A stretch of DNA of 37,551 nucleotides from contig CADBXF010000019.1 of assembly GCA_902798585.1 (NCBI GenBank), positions 1 through 37,551 on the forward strand, in the 5' to 3' direction. Source of the stretch: an uncultured Lachnospiraceae bacterium (lineage in GTDB: Bacteria; Bacillota; Clostridia; Lachnospirales; Lachnospiraceae). This document shows positions 16,129 through 24,232 of this stretch, one piece after another; position 1 is the stretch's first letter, and the number at the start of each line of letters is the position of its first letter. Both the position numbers and the translations under genes were made by a program. A model generated the notes under the pieces. The model saw only the letters and a program-made list of their open reading frames with translations, searched no databases and had not been told where the DNA came from.

Positions 16129-18129
16129 ATGCTCAACGGCAAAATTGAGTTCGATCAAAATTTCGTATTGGACAGTCGGGACGCTTCCGCGCTTCCGATC
16201 AATACCGTGCGCGATGCGCTGGTCAAACAGTTCGGCAGTGCGTTGAGAGTCACTTTTGAGGATTTCGCACTCCTCGCATTTTCCGTTTCGGGAGGCTCTC
16301 TGGAGCAGACCGCCCGCCAGATTAACGCAATGCTCGAGGGCAGCTTCACGCTCGGCGACGGACGCCAGATTCACGAGAGCGACTCCACCGTGTACTATAT
16401 CTACCCCGAGGTAATGCTCTCTTTGACGCAGGCGAAGGACGATACCTCCGCTTCCCCTCTCTCGTATTTCGACAACCTGATCGGCTGGGATTCTCTCAAG
16501 GAACTCTGCCGCGAAATTGCGCTCGTGGCGCCGCAGATTCACAAACACAACACCCAGATTTCATTCCAGCATCTCAATTATCTTTTTTCGGTCAACGACG
16601 GCGCGGGACTGACGACGGCGCTCAACACCTTCGCCGATTTCATTACGGCGCTCAATCTCTTCCCGTTCTGCAAGGACAACCCGGTGTTGGAGATCCGCCT
16701 CGGTCTGAAGACGGAGGACGGCTTCCAATCGCCCTTTGACACGGTGACCTTCCTGAGCAAAATAGAAAACCGCAACCGTCTGGTTTGCTTTGATATCAGC
16801 GCTCTTACGGAGCATTCCCGTCACGGAGATCTCAAGGGATTTCTCCGGCAGATTCTCCCCCTCGAGAGCGATTATCTCTTCGCGTTTCGCGTTCCGTACA
16901 TCGAGCCTACGGCTCTCTCCGCTATCGAGGACTGCATCTCCGATGTACTGTATCTTCGCACGCTCGCCATGCCGCCGTATACGAACGAACAGCTTCGCGC
17001 CGGCGCCGTGCTTGCGCTCCGCGATTACTCCTTCGTGCTTGACGATGACGCCTGGGACATCTTTTTCTCGCGGATTGCCGAGGAAAAAAGCGACGGACGC
17101 TTCTACGGAATGCAGTCGGTGCGCAAGATTGTCTGCGAGATTTTGTGGCTGAAGCACCGTATGGATGCGCAGAACAGCCCTGCGGGCGAAGATGCCGGAG
17201 CGCCTGCAAAGAGCCCGGAGCCCGATTCCTTGACACACATCAGCAAGGCTACGCTTCTTCCGCTGTCCCCTTCCTATACCGAGCACTCCCGCTCCGGATT
17301 CGATGAGCTCTCCGAGATGATCGGTATGGAGAAAATCGCCGACCGGATTCGCGAAATCGTATCACAGGTTCGCTACGCCATGTCCGACAAAAAGATTGAC
17401 CGCCCGACTCTGCATATGCGCTTTACAGGCGCGCCCGGAACCGGCAAAACCACGGTCGCCCGCATTCTCGGCAAGATCTTTGCGGAGAACGGAATCCTTC
17501 GGAACGGCTACTTCTTCGAGTATATGTCGCGCGACCTCTGCGGCGAATATGTCGGACAGACAGCGCCGAAAACAGCCGCCATCTGTCGCGACGCCTACGG
17601 CTCCGTACTCTTCATCGATGAGGCTTATGCCCTCTACGGCGGCGATTCCGGCAACGATTACGGCCGGGAGGCGCTAACGACCTTAGTCTCGGAGATGGAA
17701 AATCACCGCGACGACATGGTTGTCATTATGGCCGGTTACAAGGACGACATGGATAAACTGATGGCAGGCAACGCAGGACTTCGCTCCCGCATGCCGTACC
17801 AGATTGATTTCCCGGGATACACCAAAAAACAATTGACGGACATTTTCCTTCTGATGGTGCGTCGTCATTTCGATTATACCGAGGCGCTTGAGACAGCTGT
17901 GGCGGAATTCTTCGAATCGCTCGACCAGGCTTACATGGATTCCCCGGACTTCTCCAATGCCCGCTTCGTCCGCAATCTCTATGAGCGGACCTGGTCGAAG
18001 GCGGCAATCCGCTCGCAGATGAGCGGTTCGGAGAAAATCACCATCACGCCGGAGGATTTTTCGGCTGCTACGGCGGAAGCCGAATTCCGCGAAAAGCTGA
18101 TGACCCGCCATACGCTCGGGTTTGTCTGA
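16129..18129 (+). CDS. CbbX/SpoVK-type AAA+ ATPase with a degenerate first AAA+ domain
   Basis: The product has 666 residues. The C-terminal part (about 395-666) is a complete CbbX/CfxQ (SpoVK-like) AAA+ module. It has Walker A GAPGTGKTT (434-442), Walker B VLFIDEAYAL (493-502), the YVGQTAPKT pore-loop region, and SRMPYQIDFPGY before the lid. The part before it (about 115-345) has the same order of elements but has lost the catalytic residues. LIGWDSLKELCREIAL matches the domain-entry helix. LFSVNDGAGLTTALNTFADF (about 153-172) sits where the P-loop should be, with N and L replacing G and K. NRLVCFDIS sits at Walker B. The first 110 residues are unrecognised. It is probably a remodelling ATPase; the substrate is unknown. 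A YbjN-like gene follows 45 bases downstream. Confidence 0.88.
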   Translation: MLNGKIEFDQNFVLDSRDASALPINTVRDALVKQFGSALRVTFEDFALLAFSVSGGSLEQTARQINAMLEGSFTLGDGRQIHESDSTVYYIYPEVMLSLTQAKDDTSASPLSYFDNLIGWDSLKELCREIALVAPQIHKHNTQISFQHLNYLFSVNDGAGLTTALNTFADFITALNLFPFCKDNPVLEIRLGLKTEDGFQSPFDTVTFLSKIENRNRLVCFDISALTEHSRHGDLKGFLRQILPLESDYLFAFRVPYIEPTALSAIEDCISDVLYLRTLAMPPYTNEQLRAGAVLALRDYSFVLDDDAWDIFFSRIAEEKSDGRFYGMQSVRKIVCEILWLKHRMDAQNSPAGEDAGAPAKSPEPDSLTHISKATLLPLSPSYTEHSRSGFDELSEMIGMEKIADRIREIVSQVRYAMSDKKIDRPTLHMRFTGAPGTGKTTVARILGKIFAENGILRNGYFFEYMSRDLCGEYVGQTAPKTAAICRDAYGSVLFIDEAYALYGGDSGNDYGREALTTLVSEMENHRDDMVVIMAGYKDDMDKLMAGNAGLRSRMPYQIDFPGYTKKQLTDIFLLMVRRHFDYTEALETAVAEFFESLDQAYMDSPDFSNARFVRNLYERTWSKAAIRSQMSGSEKITITPEDFSAATAEAEFREKLMTRHTLGFV

Positions 18130-18174
18130 TTCCCTGCCCGAATACACATATACATCAATTACGGAGGCACCGAT

Positions 18175-18639
18175 ATGGAACTCTCGCAACCGTTGCTCGA
18201 TTCCGAGCGCATCTTTCGCAACCTGAAGCAGGTAGTGGCTGCTCTTGTGGAAAACTTCTCCTGCGATGAGGAGAAAAAGACCATCGTCTTTCAGGTGAGC
18301 GGGGAACCTTTTGAAACCAATTACAAGCTTACCGTCCATTCGCAGGAGCAATTGCTGACCGTCTATTCCAAATTGCCGTTCACGGTGGAGGAACCTTACC
18401 GTGAGGCCTACGCGACAGCCGTCTGCCGGCTCAACTACGACCGCATGTTCGGCGCGACTTTCGATTTTTCGCCGGAGAAGGGCTTCACGGTATACCGCAT
18501 TCCGATTCTCTACAAGAAGAGCCTCATCTCCGTGGAGTTGCTGGAGACCGTCATCCGCGATACGCAGGACACCGTCTCCCGCTATATCTCTTATCTCTAC
18601 GACATCGCACACGGTGTCGCAGCGGAGCTCCCGTCGTAA
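18175..18639 (+). CDS. YbjN-like domain protein
   Basis: This small acidic cytoplasmic protein of 154 residues has no signal or membrane segment. The pattern of an N-terminal helix, beta strands with LTVYSKLPFTVEEPYREAYATAVCRLN, then FDFSPEKGFTVYRIPILYKKSLISVELLETVI and a C-terminal helix, fits the YbjN fold. That fold is related to type III secretion chaperones and binds proteins. A strong GGAGG lies 8 bases before the ATG. It is cotranscribed with the tandem AAA+ gene and ends at a terminator, so it is a good candidate adaptor or substrate of that ATPase. This link is inferred from gene order. Confidence 0.65.
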   Translation: MELSQPLLDSERIFRNLKQVVAALVENFSCDEEKKTIVFQVSGEPFETNYKLTVHSQEQLLTVYSKLPFTVEEPYREAYATAVCRLNYDRMFGATFDFSPEKGFTVYRIPILYKKSLISVELLETVIRDTQDTVSRYISYLYDIAHGVAAELPS

Positions 18640-18656
18640 TCATCAGACAACATAAG

Positions 18657-18690
18657 AAATGGACCGGCACAAACCGGTCCATTTTTCTTT
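18657..18690 (+). terminator. Rho-independent terminator after the YbjN-like gene
   Basis: AAATGGACCGG pairs with CCGGTCCATTT around a CACAAA loop, followed by a T-rich run (18682-18690). It ends the AAA+/YbjN-like operon. The symmetrical stem may also help stop the convergent metalloprotease gene. Confidence 0.92.
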
Positions 18691-18726
18691 CCGCCTGCGG
18701 GCGTATCCTTCGGTATTGCCCCTGCT

Positions 18727-20781
18727 TCATGTTCCGCCGTAGATTCGAACCTTCTCCATGTACGGCTCCGGATCAAAGATTCCGAGCGTCTCCCACGGAG
18801 CCGGCGTCTCGCTTGCGGCAACGCAAGGGAATGCAGCCCGAATGGTTGCGCACAAAAACTCCGCCTTATCCTGCAGATGCCTGCTCGAACGGAAATAGTA
18901 CAGATTTCCCGCATACAGATTTTCAATGATTCTCGCGCGGTCCTCGCGGTAATTGCTCTTGGAGTATGCATCGATATACCAGACATCACTCGAATCATCG
19001 CCCCATCCGTATGTGCCGGCAGGGTCAGTCAGATTATTCCCGTTGTCATCCGTATAAGCGTAAAAATACGGGTATTTTTCGGTGTTCAGTGCATACAGCC
19101 AGTAGCTTAATCCCTCGAGATTCTCCGAATTAAAATACTCCTCAATCCGGAACTCCATCATGTGCATGGTCTCGTGCGCGAGCGTCGGAAGAAGCGAGGA
19201 TTGATATCTCGTGCATGCCGCCATGCATATCTTGCCTTCCCAGTTGTTCACGACAGCCGCCGCCTCACCGATCATGTAATCACCGGTTCTCTCAAAATGA
19301 TCGCAGACATACAGGTTGACGCCCGTCATCTCCTTACCGGTAAGTTCTCTCCAGAAGTTATCCGGGTAGGTTGCAAGAAAGGCGTACATCGTCTCCGTGA
19401 TGTTAAGAAGCGAAATCTCGTCCTCAATGGGCCACATGATGTAATCAAAGATCTCCGTCTTCAGATCCACTTCTTTGTAGTACATCTCGATTCCGAAGCG
19501 GTCGCGAATCGTTTCGACGAGATTTGCAAGGTACGAATCGATGTTTTTGCCGTCAATCAAAGCGTAATCTTTGAGTTCCTCGGCCTTCGTAGCCGAATAA
19601 TCGTAAACATAGCAGTCCACGCCGCCCGAGTTATGCCCGTAGAAAAATACGCCGCCGTTCACAAACTCCCTGCCGGAGGTATAAGAATATATCGGAAGGC
19701 CGTCCATGGAAAGCACCGGATATTGCAAGCCGTTCTGCGCATCATAGACATGAAGCGTCTGATGATAACGATCGTCGTCGGGATCGTCGACATTGTAATG
19801 CCCGGCGAGGGTTGCCACTTTCATGCCGTCCGTATCGAGAAGATACTCCGACTTTTCCGTCTTGGGGAAGCGAATAAGCAGATCGTCATCGGTATAAGGC
19901 GAAATAAACCAGTTATTTTCCGAATCATAAATGATGCATTCGGTCTCATACCGCGGCTTCTCATGCTTCGCCTTGACGACAGACACGGTTCCGGTGTCAC
20001 CGTCGGCAACAACCAAAAAGGATTCAAGCCCCGGATTGGTACCTGCAAATGTCCAGCGGTTATCTTCCCTTTTCAGGAATGAGGCAACACTCACAATATC
20101 GTCGAAGGTGTATTCAAACACCTTCTCTCCGCTTGCAAGGTCATAGCCGCGCATCGTCTTCTGCTCTATGTTGTTGGTCCATACCCGCCCGTCATCCGAG
20201 CAAGAACATACCATTCCGTCTGCGGAAAATGTGCGCTGCGGCGTCAACTCCCGGTCAAACACCTGAATCTTCGTCACTGCGTTCACCTCGGTCTCATAGG
20301 AAATCACGGTTCCGTCCGGCAGAAGCGTCCACGAGCGGTACTCCGATTCATGGTCCGTATAAGTCCGGAACAAATCCGGCCGTCCGAGATGAACAAGAAA
20401 AAGCGTCGTCGACGAGTAATCCGTACTCTCCTGCTCTTCGTCGTAAGGGGATCCCACCATAAACAAAAATCCGCCCGCGGATTCGACGGTGGTAATGTTA
20501 TACCCGTCCGTGTATTCGTTGAATCCGAGGTTGTACACATAGTCATAGTTTTCCGCCGGCGCATACAGCTCCGAAAATGAGAACTCCTTCGGCGCCCGCT
20601 CCGGCGTCGGTGTCGGAGACGGCGTCGCGGTAGGCGTAGCCGTGGATGTCGCTGTCGGCACGGTATCCCCATTGCCCTCGCGCGGAACGCGGTCTTTTCC
20701 GCATCCTCCGAAGAAGATGCACATCGTCATTATAATTGTCAGACCGGAAACAAGGCCGGTCTTCCGTATCAGTTTCTTCAT
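18727..20781 (-). CDS. Lipoprotein with beta-rich domain and HExxH metalloprotease motif
   Basis: I chose the ATG at 20781 (684 residues) because GGGGGA is just upstream and a lipoprotein signal begins there: KKLIRK, a hydrophobic stretch, then FFGGC with the lipidated Cys near 26. A Thr/Pro-rich stalk follows (about 37-60). Residues about 70-420 are beta-rich with repeated strand-turn patterns (DGTVISYETE, DDGRVWTN, DGDTGTVSVV), suggesting a beta-propeller. The C-terminal part carries HETMH (536-540) with E543 close by, the zinc-binding pattern of gluzincin-like peptidases. The third zinc ligand cannot be fixed by eye. It probably acts on the outer face of the membrane. I do not recognise a named family. 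It lies downstream of the MORN protein gene on the same strand. Confidence 0.72.
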   Translation of the reverse strand: MKKLIRKTGLVSGLTIIMTMCIFFGGCGKDRVPREGNGDTVPTATSTATPTATPSPTPTPERAPKEFSFSELYAPAENYDYVYNLGFNEYTDGYNITTVESAGGFLFMVGSPYDEEQESTDYSSTTLFLVHLGRPDLFRTYTDHESEYRSWTLLPDGTVISYETEVNAVTKIQVFDRELTPQRTFSADGMVCSCSDDGRVWTNNIEQKTMRGYDLASGEKVFEYTFDDIVSVASFLKREDNRWTFAGTNPGLESFLVVADGDTGTVSVVKAKHEKPRYETECIIYDSENNWFISPYTDDDLLIRFPKTEKSEYLLDTDGMKVATLAGHYNVDDPDDDRYHQTLHVYDAQNGLQYPVLSMDGLPIYSYTSGREFVNGGVFFYGHNSGGVDCYVYDYSATKAEELKDYALIDGKNIDSYLANLVETIRDRFGIEMYYKEVDLKTEIFDYIMWPIEDEISLLNITETMYAFLATYPDNFWRELTGKEMTGVNLYVCDHFERTGDYMIGEAAAVVNNWEGKICMAACTRYQSSLLPTLAHETMHMMEFRIEEYFNSENLEGLSYWLYALNTEKYPYFYAYTDDNGNNLTDPAGTYGWGDDSSDVWYIDAYSKSNYREDRARIIENLYAGNLYYFRSSRHLQDKAEFLCATIRAAFPCVAASETPAPWETLGIFDPEPYMEKVRIYGGT

Positions 20782-20816
20782 AATTCCCCCATTTTGGTTT
20801 TGGTTTTTCAAAAACA

Positions 20817-20862
20817 ATGCAACGAAAGAACTTCGAACCTCCGTCGTCGACCTTCGTTGCAT
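20817..20862 (-). terminator. Probable terminator after the MORN protein gene
   Basis: ATGCAACGAA (20817-20826) and TTCGTTGCAT (20853-20862) are perfect 10-base arms around a 26-base loop. On the minus strand the stem is followed by TTGTTTTTG. The long loop makes it weaker than the others in this window, so read-through into the metalloprotease gene is possible. Confidence 0.6.
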
Positions 20863-20895
20863 CGTCTTCATTCATTTCATCAATGTCATGCCCGG

Positions 20896-20913
20896 GAGAC
20901 AGCCCGCTGTCTC
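20896..20913 (-). repeat. Small hairpin at the MORN gene stop codon
   Basis: GAGACAG (20896-20902) and CTGTCTC (20907-20913) are perfect 7-base arms around a CCCG loop, starting directly after the stop codon. There is no T-run. It may protect the mRNA 3' end. Confidence 0.5.
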
Positions 20914-23148
20914 TCAGATACCGACATATTCGTTGTTTTCGAAACGCCCCTTGCGTACACGGCCGTTCGCGTATGTCATGACGCCCTCGCCGTGGCGCTT
21001 GTCGTTCTTCCAACCACCCTCGTAGCGGTCTCCCGTTGACCAGGAGAATACTCCGTATCCGTCACGCACACCGTGCGAGAACTCGCCTTCGTAGTTTCCG
21101 CCGTTTGTGTAAATGAAAACGCCCTTGCCGTGAGGAAGATTCTTCTCATCAACCTCGCCCTCATAGCGATTGCCGCTCTTGTAGTTGATTGTGCGAATCT
21201 CGCGCTCCTCCGAAGCTGCAGGAGCCTCGTAATTCGGAGCTGCCGCACTGTCCGGAATGCCCGCATTCGCCGCAGCGCTCTCCGCAGAAGCAGTGTTCTC
21301 CGGAGCATTTGCGGGAGCAGCATTTTCGGGTGCGGCGTTGTCCGCAACCGTTTCCGCGGCATTTTCCGCATCTGCCGCAGCCTTCACCGCAGGCGTGACA
21401 TCCGCCACCGCCTCGGAGAAGATCTTCTTTCCGGCTTCCCAGATCTGGAGTTCCTTCGTGCCGTCCGCATTCACGCATACGCCCTTACCGTCACGCTTGC
21501 CGGCCTTCCAGTCGCCCATGAAGGTATTGCCGTTTTTGAAAGTATATGTGCCGAAGCCGTCGAAGGTACCTCCGCTGAAGTCGCCCTCGTAAACCTCGCC
21601 GCTCGCCTGAACAAAACGGCCCTTACCGGACTTGACGCTGTTCTCCCAGGCTCCCGTATAGGAGCTTCCTGCGGCATAGGTCATCGTTCCCTGGCCGTGG
21701 CGCTTGCCCATGTTGTATTCGCCCTCATACACATCGCCGTTCGCATATTCCATACGACCGCGGCCGTGGCGCTTGCCGTTCACGAAATCACCCTCGTAGC
21801 GCTCGCCGTTGGCGTAAACCTCCGTATGATAGCCGGTGCGGGTCACGGGGTCATATGTCTTCGGAGCTTCCGCAGCAGCTGTCTCCGCCGCAGCCTCTTT
21901 CGAAGGCGCGGTCTCAGCAGCTTCCGCAGGCTTCTCCGCAACTACGCCCAGTTTCTCGAAATACCCGAGCATCGCACGGTCCTCGAGCGTCTTCTCCGAC
22001 ACCACAGGCTTCACGACGGGCTTCTCACGCTGCTCCTCGGGAATCGGCTTGCCGATATTGTCGAGCATTCCCTGCAGAATCTTCGAGTTTCTGGAATCCT
22101 GTACTTCCTCCGATGTATCGACAAAGCTGGACTCAATCATCTCCGTGTTCTCCTTGTTCTGTTCATTCCCTGCCGCCGCTTCCTCCGCCGCGGCGAGATC
22201 CACATCCGCCACGGACTCGTCGTAAGCCGCAATCGAATGCGCGGCCGACTCCGCCATGCGCTTTGCCACTGCGTCGGCGGTATCCTCAAGATCCTGATTC
22301 CAATCCAGATCGTCCGGTCCGTTGCCGCGGAAAACCGTTCTGGCATGCGATACATTGACCGGCTCCGCTCTCTGCGAAGTCATCTTCACAATGTTCGGCG
22401 ACTGCGTCATCGCTTCGAACAAAAGCGGGGACGATTCTTCCTCCTCCGCAGATGCGAGTTCCTCCTTCACGAGAGGATTCCATATGCGGTCGTGCAAATC
22501 CTCCGGCGGAAGCTCGGAAGTATTTTGCTTCCGGAGCATCGACTCGCGTTCCTCCTCAATGGGGTTCTCCGCAAGCGCTCTCTGCTCCTGCTCCGCGAGA
22601 AATGTCGCCATCTGCTCCTCGGACGGCGCCTCGGAAAATGCACAGATGCCGTTTACGAAAAATCCTTCCTCCGCATGCCCGTCGCGGGAATACATCTTAC
22701 CCATGCCGTTCGGCTGGTCGTCGCTCCACTCGCCGTCATACTCACGCCCGTCGGCAAAATAAACATGTCCGTTTTGGAAAGCTCCTCCCGAAAAATATCC
22801 GTCGAATGTCGTTCCGAAGAGACATTCCTCGCCGTAGCCTTCATACTTGTCGTTGGCCCACTCGCCGTCGTAGTAGGAATCGTTGCGAAACACGAGCTTC
22901 CCCTTGCCGTGCCGCATTCCGTCCTTAAAATCCCCTTTGTAACTCTTACGCGAATCATGTTCATTGTAAGTGAGTTCACCGCGCCCGTTGGGTATCCCGT
23001 TCTTCGCTTTGCCGACGTACCGTCCTTCCGGCAGGAGAACATCGATGTCCGTCGTCGCTTCGCGACTCTGCGTGTTCATCTTAAACCGGCACTTGACACA
23101 CAGACCGTCGCCGCCGGCTCTGTTTTCCTTGCACATCATACAATACAT
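20914..23148 (-). CDS. Zinc-ribbon MORN-repeat protein
   Basis: The product has about 744 residues from the ATG at 23148, which has AGAAAGGTGA 9 bases upstream; a GTG at 23157 is an alternative. It begins with a short zinc ribbon, two CxxC pairs about 10 residues apart (YCMMC and CVKC). About six MORN repeats follow (residues 42-165, for example YYDGEWANDKYEGYG). Next is a long Ala/Glu-rich region (about 165-430) that looks disordered. About six more MORN repeats (430-570) such as YEGDFVNGKRHGRGRMEYANG come next, then an Ala-rich linker and about four final repeats to the end. MORN repeats form beta-hairpin rods used for scaffolding or lipid contact. No signal or membrane segment is present. 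The function is unknown. Confidence 0.85.
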   Translation of the reverse strand: MYCMMCKENRAGGDGLCVKCRFKMNTQSREATTDIDVLLPEGRYVGKAKNGIPNGRGELTYNEHDSRKSYKGDFKDGMRHGKGKLVFRNDSYYDGEWANDKYEGYGEECLFGTTFDGYFSGGAFQNGHVYFADGREYDGEWSDDQPNGMGKMYSRDGHAEEGFFVNGICAFSEAPSEEQMATFLAEQEQRALAENPIEEERESMLRKQNTSELPPEDLHDRIWNPLVKEELASAEEEESSPLLFEAMTQSPNIVKMTSQRAEPVNVSHARTVFRGNGPDDLDWNQDLEDTADAVAKRMAESAAHSIAAYDESVADVDLAAAEEAAAGNEQNKENTEMIESSFVDTSEEVQDSRNSKILQGMLDNIGKPIPEEQREKPVVKPVVSEKTLEDRAMLGYFEKLGVVAEKPAEAAETAPSKEAAAETAAAEAPKTYDPVTRTGYHTEVYANGERYEGDFVNGKRHGRGRMEYANGDVYEGEYNMGKRHGQGTMTYAAGSSYTGAWENSVKSGKGRFVQASGEVYEGDFSGGTFDGFGTYTFKNGNTFMGDWKAGKRDGKGVCVNADGTKELQIWEAGKKIFSEAVADVTPAVKAAADAENAAETVADNAAPENAAPANAPENTASAESAAANAGIPDSAAAPNYEAPAASEEREIRTINYKSGNRYEGEVDEKNLPHGKGVFIYTNGGNYEGEFSHGVRDGYGVFSWSTGDRYEGGWKNDKRHGEGVMTYANGRVRKGRFENNEYVGI

Positions 23149-23246
23149 GGTCTTCACTCACCTTTCTCCGAAATCTCTCCCGCAGGGTAACCGTCGGAAA
23201 CCCGTAAACCCGCAGCCGCTTTTGCGGGAGTATATTTATAATATCA

Positions 23247-23263
23247 AATTTTTCCGAAAAATT
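23247..23263. promoter_or_regulatory. AT-rich palindrome upstream of the MORN gene
   Basis: AATTTTTC and GAAAAATT are perfect 8-base arms around one central C. It lies about 100 bases upstream of the MORN start, next to AT-rich sequence (TATTATAAATATACT on the minus strand) that probably holds the promoter. A clear -35/-10 pair could not be chosen. It could be an operator. Confidence 0.35.
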
Positions 23264-23311
23264 CTACCGCTTCTGACACATTTTCAGCAAAATATCACAA
23301 AGCGAAGACAC

Positions 23312-23347
23312 AAAAAAACCGATACAACCGGAAAATGATTGTATCGG
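23312..23347 (-). terminator. Rho-independent terminator of tRNA-Thr
   Basis: On the minus strand CCGATACAA and TTGTATCGG are perfect 9-base arms around an 11-base loop, followed by seven T residues. It lies 10 bases past the tRNA 3' end. Confidence 0.93.
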
Positions 23348-23356
23348 CATTCGGTA

Positions 23357-23429
23357 AGCTGCCTAGCGGATTTGAACCGCCGACCTCCGCCTTACCAAGG
23401 CGACGCTCTACCAGCTGAGCCAAGGCAGC
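23357..23429 (-). tRNA. tRNA-Thr (anticodon GGT)
   Basis: This is a 73-nt cloverleaf on the minus strand. The acceptor stem is GCTGCCT/AGGCAGC. The D-arm is of the GCTCAGCTGGTAGAGC type. The anticodon stem TCGCC/GGCGG carries loop TTGGTAA, giving anticodon GGT with A at position 37. The T-arm loop is GTTCAAAT. The CCA end is not encoded. It has its own promoter and terminator. ANN-decoding tRNAs such as this carry t6A37, which TrmO (encoded 72 bases upstream) further methylates in E. coli tRNA-Thr(GGU). Confidence 0.96.
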
Positions 23430-23443
23430 ATCACACAACGGCT

Positions 23444-23472
23444 AATATACCACATGCCGGCACGATTTGCAA
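23444..23472 (-). promoter_or_regulatory. Promoter of tRNA-Thr
   Basis: TTGCAA (23467-23472) and TATATT (23444-23449) on the minus strand are 17 bases apart, with TGG before the -10. Transcription would start about 7 bases upstream of the tRNA 5' end. Confidence 0.85.
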
Positions 23473-23501
23473 GCACTATTTTGCGCGGTTTGCCATTTTT
23501 T

Positions 23502-24209
23502 TCAATTGTCCGCGCCGTCCGCCGTGCGCATCGACAAAACCGTCAATACTCCGCCGTCGACGGTGAACGAAACCTCGCAGTCGTCATACCGCATTCCGTA
23601 TTCCCGATCCGGGTCCTGCTGATACGCCGGCCTCGGGTCCGCCGCAAGAATATCGCACAGCCGTGCCGTCCATTCGCTGTCCTTGGAGAGCACAGCAGCA
23701 TCCGCGCGAGCACCCTCTGTCAAAACGACCTGCAACCGGTCTGCGGCGTGGTCATCCGCAAAGCCTCCGACCGCGTCCTCAATCCGGTCCGCATACGGGA
23801 TATACGGCTTGATATCGTAAATCGGCGTCCCGGACAAAAGGTCCGCGCCTGTAACTGTGAGCACGGGGCCCTCCGCAGTCTCCTCGACCTTGCAGAGACG
23901 GACGCAGGACAACCCGAGCGGATTCGGGCGATACGGCGATCTCGTGGCCCAGACGCCGACCCTTGCGTTTCCTCCGAGCTTCGGCGGTCTCACCACCGGG
24001 CGCCATGCTTCCCCGCCCTTCAGTTCGCTGAACTCCCAGATGAGCCACAGATGGGAAAAGGCTGCCAGTCCGCGCACGGCATCCATGGTCCGGTACGGTT
24101 TCTCGAACACGATACGGCTTGTGACATCCGCCGCGATACCGCTTTGTCTGGGGATTCCGAAGCGATCCGTATAGGCATTGTATATCGTTGCTATCTTTCG
24201 TATCTCCAT
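23502..24209 (-). CDS. trmO: tRNA (N6-threonylcarbamoyladenosine(37)-N6)-methyltransferase TrmO
   Basis: TrmO (TsaA/YaeB, UPF0066) uses SAM to methylate t6A37 to m6t6A in tRNA-Thr. The 235-residue product starts MEIRKIATIYNAYTDRFGIPRQSG and has the family signature TRSPYRPNPLGLS (89-101), plus GTPIYDIKPYIPYAD. The C-terminal domain of about 80 residues is also of TrmO type. GGAG lies 7 bases before the ATG. It begins 23 bases after rlmB, so it is probably part of the same run. The next gene downstream is tRNA-Thr(GGT), its expected type of substrate. Confidence 0.93.
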   Translation of the reverse strand: MEIRKIATIYNAYTDRFGIPRQSGIAADVTSRIVFEKPYRTMDAVRGLAAFSHLWLIWEFSELKGGEAWRPVVRPPKLGGNARVGVWATRSPYRPNPLGLSCVRLCKVEETAEGPVLTVTGADLLSGTPIYDIKPYIPYADRIEDAVGGFADDHAADRLQVVLTEGARADAAVLSKDSEWTARLCDILAADPRPAYQQDPDREYGMRYDDCEVSFTVDGGVLTVLSMRTADGADN

Positions 24210-24232
24210 AGTTCGCTCCGCCGGGATTGCTT

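Noticed and set aside
21073..23190. 705-codon open frame on the + strand opposite the MORN gene
   Set aside because: It is antisense to a gene with clear repeats, encodes Arg/Leu/Ser-rich sequence without a recognisable domain, and has no ribosome binding site. GC-rich third positions keep the opposite frame open. The same applies to the long frames opposite tex, cysS, the aminotransferases and the AAA+ gene.
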